Below, one piece after another: positions 1 to 9,804 of a stretch of 42,566 nt of DNA. Positions within the stretch are counted from its first letter, which is position 1. Each line of letters starts with the position of its first letter. This DNA comes from Beijerinckiaceae bacterium (GTDB lineage: Bacteria; Pseudomonadota; Alphaproteobacteria; Rhizobiales; Beijerinckiaceae): positions 1-42,566 of the forward strand of contig CANMLK010000007.1 of assembly GCA_947498445.1 (NCBI GenBank). Reading direction: 5' to 3'. The notes under the pieces were generated by a model. It ran no database searches, had not been told where the DNA came from, and was given only the letters and a program-made list of their open reading frames with translations. The position numbers and the translations under genes are program-made.

Positions 1-254
1 CCGCGATCAAGTCCGTGATGAAGCGCAACGATACTGGCGACGAGAAGGTGGAGCTCGAGCGCCTCAAGATGGCGCTGCGCGACAACATGGTCACTCCCTG
101 GGTGAAAGCCAACGGCGTCGGCGATGTCGACATGGCGCGCCTGGCGAAATCCATCGACCAGATCGCGGACACTTACGAGTTCAAGAACCGCCCGACGGCG
201 CAGGACATCTTCACGAGCCAGTTCCTGCCAGCCGTTGACCAGCGCAAACTCTGA
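1..254 (+). CDS. ABC transporter substrate-binding protein, C-terminal fragment
   Basis: Only the last 83 codons are in the window; the frame is open from base 3 and ends with TGA at 252-254. The fragment is soluble and mostly helical, ending in a segment (TFEFKN-like region, then PTAQDIFTSQFLP) that looks like the tail of a NitT/TauT-type (nitrate, sulfonate, taurine, pyrimidine precursor) periplasmic solute-binding protein. The main support is context: 12 bases downstream begins a SsuB/TauB-type ATPase, followed by an overlapping permease, which is the standard gene order of such an importer. The substrate cannot be told because the ligand-binding part and signal peptide lie outside the window. 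Confidence 0.75.
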   Translation, partial: AIKSVMKRNDTGDEKVELERLKMALRDNMVTPWVKANGVGDVDMARLAKSIDQIADTYEFKNRPTAQDIFTSQFLPAVDQRKL

Positions 255-266
255 TCGGGGATTGGC

Positions 267-1046
267 GTGATTGAACTCGACAACGTTTCTCTGGCGTACG
301 CTGGACGAACCGGACCGGTGTTGGCGCTGGAAGGCGCCGACATCAAGGTAGCTAAGGGCGAGTTCGCTGCAGTGGTCGGTCCGTCCGGCTGCGGCAAGTC
401 CACCCTGATGAAGCTGGTGAGTGGCCTCGTGAAGCCCACCAAGGGCGTCGTGAAGGTCAACGGTTACCAGGTCAACGGCCCGGTGAAACTTGCCGGGATG
501 GCGTTTCAGAACTCCAATCTTCTGCCGTGGCGTACGGTGATCGAAAATCTCATGCTGCCGCTTGAAATTGTCGAGCCGTATCGGTCCAACTTTCGGTCCA
601 AGAAAGACGAATATCGCGCGAAGGGCGAAAAGCTCCTCGACACTGTCGGCCTGACTGGCTTTGGCGACCGCTTTCCGTGGGAGCTTTCTGGCGGTATGCA
701 GCAGCGCGCCTCGCTGTGTCGCTCGCTCATTCACGAACCCGCGCTCCTTATGCTCGACGAGCCCTTCGCGGCGCTCGATGCGTTCACCCGCGAGGAATTG
801 TGGTGCGTGATGCGCGACGTCTGGGAGCGCCTGCGCTTTACGGTCGTTCTCGTGACGCACGATTTGCGCGAAGCCGCGTTTCTTGCGGACACCATCCACA
901 TCATGAGCGCGCGACCCGGCAGGATTATCGAAAGCCGCACCGTGGATTTCGCGAGACCTCGCGATCTCGACGTTTGCTACTCGTCACCGTTCACGGATCT
1001 CGTGCACACGCTCCGTAACAAGATCGCTGAGGTCCGGCAGGCATGA
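267..1046 (+). CDS. ABC transporter ATP-binding protein (NitT/TauT, SsuB/TauB type)
   Basis: A 259-residue ATPase that would power import of a small anion or sulfonate-like solute at the inner membrane. All nucleotide-binding motifs are visible: Walker A GPSGCGKST at about residues 38-46, a Q-loop glutamine near 81, the signature LSGGMQQR at about 140-147 and Walker B LMLDEP at about 161-166, followed by a D-loop and a switch histidine in VTHD. The start is a GTG at 267, 12 bases after the upstream stop; no earlier start fits. The 3' end overlaps the permease start by four bases (ATGA), indicating translational coupling. Length and motifs are normal for the family. Substrate remains unknown. 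Confidence 0.93.
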   Translation: MIELDNVSLAYAGRTGPVLALEGADIKVAKGEFAAVVGPSGCGKSTLMKLVSGLVKPTKGVVKVNGYQVNGPVKLAGMAFQNSNLLPWRTVIENLMLPLEIVEPYRSNFRSKKDEYRAKGEKLLDTVGLTGFGDRFPWELSGGMQQRASLCRSLIHEPALLMLDEPFAALDAFTREELWCVMRDVWERLRFTVVLVTHDLREAAFLADTIHIMSARPGRIIESRTVDFARPRDLDVCYSSPFTDLVHTLRNKIAEVRQA

Positions 1047-1813
1047 ACCGCAACGTCGAAACTCTCGCGCCATGGCTCTTCACCATCGCCATCTTCGTAG
1101 TTTGGGAGCTAATTTGTAGGCTCTTCAACGTCTCCAGCATCATTCTCCCCGCGCCGAGCGAAATCTTCCAGGCGGCCATCCGCTTCTGGGGTCCGCTGAT
1201 GCGTAACTCCTGGGTGACGTTGTGGACGACGCTGGCAGGCTTCCTCATGGCGGTGGCGTTCGGCCTGCTGCTCGGCCTGTTCGTCGGCTGGTCGCGCACG
1301 ATTTATCGCGGCCTCTATCCGGTGATGATTGGCTTCAACTCGATCCCCAAGGTCGCTGTGGTGCCGATCCTGGTCATGTGGTTTGGCATCGGCGAAATCC
1401 CGGCGATCCTCACGGCGTTCCTGATTTCCTTCTTCCCCATCGTCGTGAACGTGGCCACTGGCCTGGCCACCATCGAGCCGGAACTGGAAGACGTGCTGCG
1501 GGCGCTTGGCGCCTCAAAACTTGATGTCATGCGCAAGGTCGGCATTCCGCGCGCCATGCCGTATTTCTTCGGCTCCCTGAAGGTCGCAATCACGCTGGCG
1601 TTCGTGGGCGCTGTTGTGTCGGAGACAATCGCCGCCAACGCTGGCCTTGGCCATCTGATGACGCAGGCGGGCTCCAACTTCCAGATGCCGCTGGTGTTCG
1701 CGGGCCTTCTGGCGCTCGCAGTGCTTGGCATCGGCATGTATGCGATCACCGCCTGGATCGAGGGCCGCATGACGGGCTGGGCCTTCCGCTCGCAGCAAAG
1801 CGCAGGCGGTTGA
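1043..1813 (+). CDS. ABC transporter permease (NitT/TauT, BPD_transp_1 family)
   Basis: A 256-residue inner-membrane permease, the third gene of the importer operon. Hydrophobic segments are spread through the protein (an N-terminal segment at about 9-27, then several between 60 and 240). The cytoplasmic coupling loop carries a recognisable EAA motif (EDVLRALGASKLDVMRKVGI at about 150-170), which docks on the ATPase. The ATG overlaps the TGA of the ATPase gene. A strong hairpin terminator follows 28 bases after the stop, so the operon ends here. Family placement rests on EAA-loop form, length and operon context; the solute cannot be deduced. Confidence 0.93.
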   Translation: MNRNVETLAPWLFTIAIFVVWELICRLFNVSSIILPAPSEIFQAAIRFWGPLMRNSWVTLWTTLAGFLMAVAFGLLLGLFVGWSRTIYRGLYPVMIGFNSIPKVAVVPILVMWFGIGEIPAILTAFLISFFPIVVNVATGLATIEPELEDVLRALGASKLDVMRKVGIPRAMPYFFGSLKVAITLAFVGAVVSETIAANAGLGHLMTQAGSNFQMPLVFAGLLALAVLGIGMYAITAWIEGRMTGWAFRSQQSAGG

Positions 1814-1841
1814 GGCTATGCCTTAGCCTTCTCAAAATATT

Positions 1842-1867
1842 GGACGTCGCTTTTGCGGCGTCCTTTT
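1842..1867 (+). terminator. Rho-independent terminator of the ABC importer operon
   Basis: A 9-bp stem (GGACGTCGC at 1842-1850, GCGGCGTCC at 1855-1863, with one G-T wobble) closes a TTTT loop and is followed directly by TTTTCCC. It lies 28 bases after the permease stop. Confidence 0.85.
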
Positions 1868-1956
1868 CCCAAGTTTGCAAGACTTTCTTTTCCCTCTTCC
1901 TCAACGGAACTTTGACTCGCGGGTCGTAACTTCGGTTTCAGAAGCCGGAGGATGAA

Positions 1957-2640
1957 ATGTTCCGAAAAGAAACCGCAATGCGCTTCTGGCGCTGGTTCGA
2001 GGGTGAGCGGGCCCAATTGCATAGCCTTATCAGCGCAGCGGGTGAGCCAGGGGAATCGGTCGCTAGAGAAGCGCTCGGTCGCTTGGGAGAAGCGCTCGAA
2101 CAGCGCCTTTCAGACTTTGCCAAAGGGGTGAGCGCCGAGTATGCGCTGGGGCGCGATGGCGCCTGCGTCATCACGTTCACGGCCGGCGGCGCTGCAGAAT
2201 TGTTCGATGACATCTTTTTCCTTGTCGACCAGTCGCCCCTGGCGCAGGGGTGGGAGTTTCACGCCCCGCGACCCCGCAACGCCCCGGCGACATGCGCCGC
2301 TTTCGGCGTCTCCTACGCCTTGAGCGATCTTCGCTTTTACGATCGGCTGGGCAGCGACAAAATGGTGATCGCCGTGATCGCCGACGAGACGCCCTGCTGC
2401 GACTACCGCAACAAGCGGGCCTTCGCGACCGCCCTTGTCACCGAACTTCTCGGTGAAGAGGATTTTTGCCGCTATGTCTCGGACGTGCTGATGCTCGAAT
2501 ACGAAACATGGCTGAGCGCCACGCCTGGCGGCCGCTCCGCGCCGCTTGCGGTGCTTGGCCCCACCTTCGACCGGATATTCCGGCGCCCGCAAACCTTGCG
2601 TCGCCCCGCCGTGAACACATGGTTGCGCCTTGTCAGTTGA
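1957..2640 (+). CDS. Hypothetical cytoplasmic protein, 227 aa
   Basis: I do not recognise this protein. It has no signal peptide or membrane segment. The N-terminal part (about 1-65) is charged and probably helical (MRFWRWFEGERAQLHSLIS, then a Glu/Arg-rich stretch); the middle (about 70-150) has alternating hydrophobic residues suggesting beta structure; a PCCDYRNKRAF segment lies near 147-157. GC-rich third positions match the neighbours, supporting a real gene. The ATG at 1957 has a GGAGGA at 1947-1952, rather close; an internal ATG at 1978 is an alternative. The upstream operon is terminated, so it probably has its own promoter between 1868 and 1946. It is 85 bases before the VOC gene, perhaps cotranscribed. 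No function is assigned. Confidence 0.7.
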   Translation: MFRKETAMRFWRWFEGERAQLHSLISAAGEPGESVAREALGRLGEALEQRLSDFAKGVSAEYALGRDGACVITFTAGGAAELFDDIFFLVDQSPLAQGWEFHAPRPRNAPATCAAFGVSYALSDLRFYDRLGSDKMVIAVIADETPCCDYRNKRAFATALVTELLGEEDFCRYVSDVLMLEYETWLSATPGGRSAPLAVLGPTFDRIFRRPQTLRRPAVNTWLRLVS

Positions 2641-2725
2641 AGGAGCTTAACCTTTTGCCTTCCGGCGCGATTTGCGCGAGATAAGCTGGCTCTGCCTCTA
2701 GGAGCGGCCGGGAAGGAAATGCTTC

Positions 2726-3613
2726 ATGTCACGCCGATTGGACCATGTCGTTCTGGCGGCGCGCGATCTCGAGGCCCAGGCGGAAGTCTTTCGTCACATG
2801 GGTTTTAGGGTTGGCGCGCGCAATGCGCACCCCTGGGGCACGCAGAACCACATCGTCCAGTTTGCGAACACCTTTCTTGAATTGATCTGCGCGCCCGCAC
2901 CGTATCACGCGCCAGTTGACCCCGATCCGCGCACCTTTTCGTTCGCGGCCTTCGTGCATGATTTTGTGCAGACCCGCGAGGGCGCGGCGATGATCGCGCT
3001 CACCGGCGCCGACGCGCAGGCGGATGCGCACGCGTTCCACGAATTGGGCATGGGCGATTATGAGCCATTCCATTTCGAGCGGCGAGGCCAGCGCGCAAAT
3101 GGCGATCCCACGCGTGTGGGCTTTACGCTCGCGTTTGCAAGCGCCCGGACGATGCCGGATGTCGGCTTCTTCACATGCGCGCATCAGCATCCGCAGAATT
3201 TCTGGGATCAGGATTTGCAGGCGCACGCCAACGCAGTCACCAGCGTCACCAAAGTGACGCTGGTCGCCGAGAACCCCGCTGACCACGCGGAGTTTCTTTC
3301 AAACTTCACGCAGTTGCGCGACTATCGCTCGTCGTCGATGGGCATTGAGTTCGCGCTTGGCGACGGGCAAATTGTCGAAGTCCTGACGCCAGTCGCTTAT
3401 GGCTTTCATTTTGGCGAGCAGGCGCTGTCGCACGCCCATGCGGCACCCCATGCCGCGCCCCATATCGCGGCGCTGGAATTGCGCACCTCATCGCTCGAAA
3501 GCGCGAGGCAGGCGTTGACGGGCGGGCGCATCGCCCACACGCAAAATCGCGGTCGTCTGGTCGTTCAGGCCTCGCACGCGTGCGGCGTCACGTTGGCTTT
3601 CGCAGCCCTTTAG
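2726..3613 (+). CDS. VOC-superfamily protein (glyoxalase-like domain)
   Basis: A 295-residue protein of the vicinal oxygen chelate fold. The opening RRLDHVVLAARDLEAQAEVF is the typical first beta-alpha unit with the metal-binding histidine (His6 in DHVV), and NHIVQFANTFLELIC at about 45-60 is the matching strand with a conserved Glu. A second module begins near residue 170 (VTSVTKVTLVAENPADHAEF). This layout, about 290 residues with a large first module, matches the glyoxalase-like (PF13468-type) group found in proteobacteria, whose substrates are mostly unknown. The start has GGAAGGAA a few bases upstream. It sits alone between the hypothetical gene and queF. Enzymatic activity (lyase, dioxygenase or isomerase) cannot be told from sequence. 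Confidence 0.8.
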   Translation: MSRRLDHVVLAARDLEAQAEVFRHMGFRVGARNAHPWGTQNHIVQFANTFLELICAPAPYHAPVDPDPRTFSFAAFVHDFVQTREGAAMIALTGADAQADAHAFHELGMGDYEPFHFERRGQRANGDPTRVGFTLAFASARTMPDVGFFTCAHQHPQNFWDQDLQAHANAVTSVTKVTLVAENPADHAEFLSNFTQLRDYRSSSMGIEFALGDGQIVEVLTPVAYGFHFGEQALSHAHAAPHAAPHIAALELRTSSLESARQALTGGRIAHTQNRGRLVVQASHACGVTLAFAAL

Positions 3614-3709
3614 GGATTTCACACCGGCGCTTGCGTGAGAAAATTTGCGCCCGGCGCTTCTCAGCCCCGCAGGTTCGCGCCATAACCCTGCCGAACCGGA
3701 ACCAGACCC

Positions 3710-4174
3710 ATGGCCAAGAAATCGATCCCCGCGCCGACCTTGCTCGGCCAGCATGTCGCGCCGCCCGCCTCGCCGGAGGACGCGCTGCTGGAACGCGTGC
3801 CCAACCCGCACACCGACACCGATTACATGGCCCGATTCACCGTCCCCGAGTTCACCTCGCTTTGCCCCGTCACCGGCCAGCCCGATTTTGCGCATCTGGT
3901 GATCGACTATGCGCCGGGGCGCTTTCTGGTGGAGTCGAAGTCGCTGAAGCTTTATCTCGGCGCCTTCCGCAATCACGGCGCGTTCCATGAGGATTGCACG
4001 GTGCGCATCGGCAAGGATCTCGTGAAACTGCTGAAGCCGAAGTGGCTTCGCATCGGCGGATATTGGTACCCGCGCGGCGGCATCCCCATCGATGTGTTCT
4101 GGGAGACGGGCGCCTTGCCCAAGGGCCTTTGGGCGCCCGATCAGGGTGTGGCGCCTTACCGTGGGCGCGGCTGA
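3710..4174 (+). CDS. queF: NADPH-dependent 7-cyano-7-deazaguanine (preQ0) reductase QueF
   Basis: Reduces preQ0 to preQ1 in the queuosine tRNA-modification pathway. The 154-residue length is that of the short, single-domain (unimodular) QueF form. The nucleophilic cysteine is Cys52 in [11 protein letters not shown], with the general-acid Asp59 in the same motif; the QueF signature follows as [22 protein letters not shown] at about 74-95 (given in part), including the conserved Glu and His that bind substrate. The start ATG at 3710 is the only one giving full family length. I looked for a preQ1 riboswitch in the 96 bases upstream and saw none. The gene ends tail-to-tail with the minus-strand acyltransferase, overlapping it by 19 bases. 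No other queuosine genes are in the window. Confidence 0.95.
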   Translation: MAKKSIPAPTLLGQHVAPPASPEDALLERVPNPHTDTDYMARFTVPEFTSLCPVTGQPDFAHLVIDYAPGRFLVESKSLKLYLGAFRNHGAFHEDCTVRIGKDLVKLLKPKWLRIGGYWYPRGGIPIDVFWETGALPKGLWAPDQGVAPYRGRG

Positions 4175-5046
4175 GCGTCGCCCGCCAGCCCATACACAAG
4201 CGCGCGCAAGTGCGTCAGCAAGACGGCTCGGTCCAGATGCGCAAAGGCGTCGAACGTCGCGGCCTCGCCAATCTCGACGGGGAAGGGCGCCCCAATCCGC
4301 CGCCGCACCTCATGGAAGAAAAGCCCGAGCCGCAAATTGGGATGGATGTGGCTGGCAATCTGGAACAGCCGCGAGTTCTGTCCCGAAAAGTATATCGGCA
4401 GCACGCCGGCGCGGGCTGAAAGAACGAGCCGCGCGGCGAACGGCGACCACGCTCCGTCGATCGCAGGTTGACGGCCCAACCAATCCGGCGATGTCGAAAC
4501 GGCCCCTGCGGGGAAGATCACCACGCAGCCGCCGTCCTTGAGATGATCGAGCGCCTTGGCTCGGCTTGCGACATTGATGCGCTGCGCCTCGCGGGTCTCG
4601 GCGAAATCCACAGGCAGCATGCGCGCGCGCATTTCCGGCGCCCGCATCAGCACTGAATTGGTGAGCACGAGAAAATCCGGCCGCGCGCGCTCCATCAAGG
4701 CGCACATGACGATGCCGTCGAGCACGCCGAACGGATGGTTCGCCACGACCACGAGCGGTCCCTGAGACGGCGCGCGCACGAGCCTGTCCGCATCGTACTG
4801 GACGTCCAGCGACAAAGCGGAAATCGCCGTGTGGAAGAAACTGCGTTGCTCTCCGTCGCGCCAGCCTTCAGCCTGTTTCTCGCGATACAGCCGCTCGATA
4901 TGGCGCGCGCCACTCAGGCGCTCCACCATGCCAATGGCGAGGCGCTTCCAGAGCGGATCGCCCGGGTCGGCATAGGAGAACGGGCTGTCGTCGGTGGGTT
5001 CAGGCGTCATGGCTGGCGTCATAACTCGCGTCTGGCGCCCTCCCAT
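4156..5046 (-). CDS. Lysophospholipid/ornithine-lipid type acyltransferase (PlsC-like)
   Basis: A 296-residue acyltransferase of the glycerophosphate acyltransferase-like superfamily. The catalytic block is [13 protein letters not shown] at about 94-106, where His and Asp are spaced as in the NHPFG-DG subgroup rather than the canonical HX4D; a second block FPAGAVS at about 178-184 corresponds to the substrate-binding FPEG-type motif. This subgroup includes hemolysin-like and ornithine-lipid acyltransferases, so it may acylate a lyso-lipid at the membrane surface. It follows kdsA on the same strand after only 17 bases, suggesting one transcript and an envelope role. The ATG at 5046 is used here; ATGs at codons 9 and 13 are possible because the Shine-Dalgarno sequence is weak. 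The acceptor lipid is unknown. Confidence 0.82.
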   Translation of the reverse strand: MGGRQTRVMTPAMTPEPTDDSPFSYADPGDPLWKRLAIGMVERLSGARHIERLYREKQAEGWRDGEQRSFFHTAISALSLDVQYDADRLVRAPSQGPLVVVANHPFGVLDGIVMCALMERARPDFLVLTNSVLMRAPEMRARMLPVDFAETREAQRINVASRAKALDHLKDGGCVVIFPAGAVSTSPDWLGRQPAIDGAWSPFAARLVLSARAGVLPIYFSGQNSRLFQIASHIHPNLRLGLFFHEVRRRIGAPFPVEIGEAATFDAFAHLDRAVLLTHLRALVYGLAGDAQPRPR

Positions 5047-5063
5047 GACACGCCTGCGACGGA

Positions 5064-5918
5064 TCAGAGAGCTTTTGTGATGACGTCGAACGCCATCAAT
5101 TGCTTCAGCAGCGCCTCCATCTCCCCAAGCGGCACCTGATTGGGGCCATCGGAGAAGGCGTTGGCCGGATCGTCGTGAGTCTCGATAAAGACGCCCGCAA
5201 CGCCCACAGCCACCGCCGCTCGCGCCAGAACAGGCACGAACTCGCGCTGCCCGCCCGAAGACGTGCCCTGACCGCCCGGCTGCTGCACCGAATGGGTGGC
5301 GTCAAAGATCACCGGCGCGCCAGTCTGCTCGGCCATGATCGGCAGCGAGCGCATGTCAGAGACCAGCGTGTTGTAGCCAAAGCTGGCGCCGCGCTCGGTC
5401 ACCAGCACATTGCAATTTCCGGCGCCCGTGACCTTGGCCACGACGTTCTTCATGTCCCAGGGGGCCAGAAACTGGCCCTTTTTCACGTTGACCGGCAGGC
5501 CGGTGGCCGCCGCCGCAAGCAGCAGGTCCGTTTGGCGGCAGAGGAAGGCTGGGATTTGCAGCACGTCGACGACGCCCGCGACCTTCGCGCAATGCTCGTT
5601 TTCGTGAACGTCGGTGAGAATGGGGAAACCGAAGGTCTCCTTCACCTCAGCAAACACATCGAGTGACGCTTCGATGCCCAATCCGCGCTTGCCGTCGAGC
5701 GAGGTGCGGTTCGCCTTGTCGAAGGATGACTTGTAGATAATGCCCACGCCAAGCCGGTCAGCGATCTCGCGCAGGGCGCGCGCCATTTTCATCGCATGGG
5801 CGCGACTCTCAAGCGCGCATGGCCCTGCGATGAAGGCGAGCGGGCGCTTGTTGCCGAAGGTGACGGCACCCGGTCCGGCGCCGATGGTGACGTCCGCGTT
5901 GGCGATCTTGCTGGTCAT
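5064..5918 (-). CDS. kdsA: 3-deoxy-8-phosphooctulonate (Kdo-8-P) synthase
   Basis: Condenses phosphoenolpyruvate with arabinose-5-phosphate to make Kdo-8-phosphate for lipopolysaccharide. The 284-residue protein shows the family signatures: [14 protein letters not shown] at about 29-42, the [12 protein letters not shown] block at about 61-72 binding PEP/phosphate, LTDVHE near 101, [14 protein letters not shown] near 121-134, and [12 protein letters not shown] near 204-215. The TDL-region residues are usual for KdsA; whether it is the metal-dependent class cannot be decided by eye. The minus-strand ATG (5916-5918) has GAGG just upstream. It is divergent from the ubiD-type gene and likely cotranscribed with the downstream acyltransferase. 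Confidence 0.96.
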   Translation of the reverse strand: MTSKIANADVTIGAGPGAVTFGNKRPLAFIAGPCALESRAHAMKMARALREIADRLGVGIIYKSSFDKANRTSLDGKRGLGIEASLDVFAEVKETFGFPILTDVHENEHCAKVAGVVDVLQIPAFLCRQTDLLLAAAATGLPVNVKKGQFLAPWDMKNVVAKVTGAGNCNVLVTERGASFGYNTLVSDMRSLPIMAEQTGAPVIFDATHSVQQPGGQGTSSGGQREFVPVLARAAVAVGVAGVFIETHDDPANAFSDGPNQVPLGEMEALLKQLMAFDVITKAL

Positions 5919-6014
5919 GGTGAGCCTCGATTAAGGGGTCTGGCTAACGGAGGCGCGCCTTGATGGCAACAGGGCAGGTGGGCAGGGCCCGCGTCGCGCA
6001 GTTGACCGCCACTG

Positions 6015-6031
6015 AAATATCACTGATATTT
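6015..6031. promoter_or_regulatory. Perfect 17-bp palindrome, probable repressor operator
   Basis: The bases AAATATCA-C-TGATATTT form a perfect 8-1-8 inverted repeat. It is AT-rich in a GC-rich region and lies between divergent kdsA and the UbiD-type gene, 25 bases before the preferred start of the latter. The core ATCA-N-TGAT resembles tet operators (TATCA-N-TGATA), so a TetR-family or similar dimeric regulator is plausible. No such regulator gene is in the window. Confidence 0.55.
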
Positions 6032-6056
6032 TACAGAGATGAAATCGGAGATCGAT

Positions 6057-7736
6057 ATGAGCGGGCAGGAGAAGGTGCGCAAGGAACTGGAGCGGTACTT
6101 GCCCGAAGCGGGCGGGCCGTCGCGTTCCTATCCCGATCTTCACGAGCACGTTCTTGAGCTTGATCGGCGGGGCCTCCTCGTAGTCGTAGACCGCCCGATC
6201 AACAAAGACACCGAGATGCACCCGCTGGTGCGCTGGCAATATCGCGGCGGCATTCCCGAGCAGGACCGCAAGGCGTTTCTGTTCACCGACGTGACGGACA
6301 GCAAGGGCCGCAGTTACGAAGGCGCCGTGCTCGTCGCCGGTCTGGCGGCGACGCCGGACGTTTATCGCACCGGCTTTGGCAAGCCGCTCGACCAGATAGG
6401 CGCGATCTGGATCAAGGCGATGAATTCGCCGATCCCGCCAAACTTGGTCGAGAACGCCCCTTGCCATGAAGTTGTGCGGATTGGCGAACAACTCGACGCG
6501 CCGGGCGCCGCGCTTGACGGGCTTGCCGTGCCGATCTCGACGCCGGGCTGGGATAACGCGCCGTATCTTTCAGCCGGTCACTTTATCACGAAAGACCCGG
6601 ACACCGGCATCCAGAACATGGGCAATTATCGCGGCCAGCTGAAAGCGCCGCGTCGGCTTGGCATGAATCCGTCCGTCGAATTGCGCGCCGGCATCTACAG
6701 CCACTGGCTCAAGTACAAGGCGCGCGGCGAGCCCATGCCTTGCGCGGTGGTGGTGGGATGCCCGCCTGCGGTGTCCTACACATCCGTGCAGAAAATGCCC
6801 GAGAATCTTGATGAACTCGCAGTTGCTGGCGGACTTGTGGGCGAGCCGCTGAACGTGGTGCGCGCCAAGACCGTTGATCTGCTGGTGCCAGCAGAATCTG
6901 AATACGTGATTGAAGGCTTCATCAATACGCAATTGCTCGAACCGGAGGCGCCGTTTGGCGAGTCTCATGGCTACGTAAATTTGCAGGAATACAACGCGTT
7001 CATGGACGTGACGGCTATCACCCATCGCAAGCGGCCGATCATTACGTCGTTCATCAGTCAGGTGACGCCAAGCGAATCCAGCGTCATTCGCAAAGTAGCG
7101 ATGGAGCCTGTGTTTCTCAATCATTTGCGCACCAACCTTGGAATCAAGGGCGTGACAAAGGTTGCGATGCACGAGCCGCTGACCAGCCTTTACGCAGTGA
7201 TCGGCGTTCAGTTTGAGCGCGGCGTTCCGTCAACCGAAGTCTGGCGCGCGCTCTATGGCGCCGCGACGTTGCATCGCTTCGCAGGCAAGTGGGTGATTGC
7301 CGTTGATGAAGACATTGATCCGGGCAACGCGGATGCGCTGTTCTGGGCGATGTCTTATCGCTGCCAGCCGCAACACGACATGCGAGTGCTCGATAAGAAG
7401 GATCCGGGCCACGGCCCCAAAGGGCCAAAGGACGATGGCGAAAGCGCTTCCGTGCTCATCAACGCGCTGCTCAAAGGCGACTTCTCGCCCGTCGCGCTGC
7501 CCAAGAAGGAGTTCATGGAGCGCGCAAAGGTCATCTGGGAAGAGCTTGGCCTGCAGCCCTTGAAGCCCGAGCCGCCGTGGCATGGTTATGATCTGGGCGT
7601 TTGGCCCGCAGCTCTCGAGCGTCAGGCCGAAATGGCGACGCGCAGCGAGTACTTTGATTTTTCCGATGAACTCATCGCCGGTCGCCGCTCCGACGTAAAC
7701 ATGAATGATCCCGTCGAGCACAAGACAAACAAGTGA
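6057..7736 (+). CDS. UbiD-family (prenylated-FMN dependent) decarboxylase
   Basis: A 559-residue member of the UbiD/Fdc family, reversible (de)carboxylases of aromatic or unsaturated acids that use prenylated FMN made by UbiX. Family features seen: the N-terminal DLHEHVLELDRRGLLVVVDRP block; a prFMN/metal-binding region around the GNYRGQ segment (about residues 200-210); and EPEAPFGESHGY, whose two Glu residues match the catalytic E-x(4)-E pair of the family. It is longer than E. coli UbiD (about 497 aa) and resembles hydroxybenzoate/phenolic-acid type members, so a degradative role is as likely as ubiquinone synthesis. The ATG at 6057 is preferred over 6039 because GGAG (6047-6050) is well spaced and 6039 lies 8 bases from the operator-like palindrome. 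No ubiX is nearby. Substrate unknown. Confidence 0.88.
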   Translation: MSGQEKVRKELERYLPEAGGPSRSYPDLHEHVLELDRRGLLVVVDRPINKDTEMHPLVRWQYRGGIPEQDRKAFLFTDVTDSKGRSYEGAVLVAGLAATPDVYRTGFGKPLDQIGAIWIKAMNSPIPPNLVENAPCHEVVRIGEQLDAPGAALDGLAVPISTPGWDNAPYLSAGHFITKDPDTGIQNMGNYRGQLKAPRRLGMNPSVELRAGIYSHWLKYKARGEPMPCAVVVGCPPAVSYTSVQKMPENLDELAVAGGLVGEPLNVVRAKTVDLLVPAESEYVIEGFINTQLLEPEAPFGESHGYVNLQEYNAFMDVTAITHRKRPIITSFISQVTPSESSVIRKVAMEPVFLNHLRTNLGIKGVTKVAMHEPLTSLYAVIGVQFERGVPSTEVWRALYGAATLHRFAGKWVIAVDEDIDPGNADALFWAMSYRCQPQHDMRVLDKKDPGHGPKGPKDDGESASVLINALLKGDFSPVALPKKEFMERAKVIWEELGLQPLKPEPPWHGYDLGVWPAALERQAEMATRSEYFDFSDELIAGRRSDVNMNDPVEHKTNK

Positions 7737-7834
7737 ATCACGGCGCGCTTCTTGCGGTACAAGCACTAAATGATGTTTACGCCGCGCCGCCCTCCGTCAT
7801 CGCTACGTTGCAAGGAATCGTTAGGGCCAAATAA

Positions 7835-9250
<1,416 letters not shown>

Positions 9251-9278
9251 GAATACCGGACTGACAGTACGAGAATAC

Positions 9279-9302
9279 GCCGCTGTCCCACAGGACGGCG
9301 GC
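9279..9302 (+). terminator. Probable eno terminator hairpin
   Basis: A 10-bp stem with one G-T wobble (GCCGCTGTCC at 9279-9288, GGACGGCGGC at 9293-9302, loop CACA) lies 28 bases after the eno stop. The following bases (GCATTGTTAT) are only moderately T-rich, so confidence is limited. Confidence 0.5.
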
Positions 9303-9406
9303 GCATTGTTATCCGGCTCGGCGATATCCGGTCGCGCAGACGTGTTTAGCAAGACCGTCAACCTGCACTATATTAGGGTTAGCGATCCGCATTTCGGAGA
9401 CAAGTC

Positions 9407-9721
9407 ATGCATATTTCCCCACTCTCCCTCCGCGCAATTGCGATTTCTTCCGCTTTAGTCCTATCCGGCGCTGCTTACGCGCAATCGCGTCTCTCCACGG
9501 TCAACATGAGCTGCGCTCAGGCCCAGGCCACGGTCAAGTCGGCCGGCGCCGTCGTCCTGGGGACGGGTGGCGGAAGCTATGATCGGTTTGTCGCTAGCGG
9601 GGGGTTTTGCTCCTTTCAGGAAGTAGCGGCGCCCACGTGGGTCCCAGCGCGAGACATTGCGCATTGCGCGATAGGATTCGTCTGCGAGACGGTTGCCGGA
9701 CGCGACGCTTCACCAAATTGA
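9407..9721 (+). CDS. Small secreted four-cysteine protein, paralogue 1
   Basis: A 104-residue protein with a clear signal peptide (hydrophobic core at about 8-22, likely cleavage after AYA at about 24) and a mature part of about 79 residues containing four cysteines. It shares the pattern MSC-x-QAQ, GA-x-VL-x-TGG, YDR, FC, PTW-x-P-x-RD, C and C with the next gene, so the two are tandem paralogues. The even cysteine number suggests two disulfides in the periplasm or outside the cell. GGAG stands at 9396-9399 before the ATG. I do not know a function; similar short proteins occur in rhizobial genomes as uncharacterised secreted proteins. Confidence 0.8.
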   Translation: MHISPLSLRAIAISSALVLSGAAYAQSRLSTVNMSCAQAQATVKSAGAVVLGTGGGSYDRFVASGGFCSFQEVAAPTWVPARDIAHCAIGFVCETVAGRDASPN

Positions 9722-9804
9722 GGCTGCGCAGCTTGAACGTTTGATTGCGCGCGGGCGTTGGCCTGTCACGTCAACCGGCGCCCGTCGGCCTTAGAGGATT
9801 CGTC

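Noticed and set aside
3614-3709. preQ1 riboswitch before queF
   Set aside because: The short gap lacks a recognisable preQ1-I or preQ1-II pattern.
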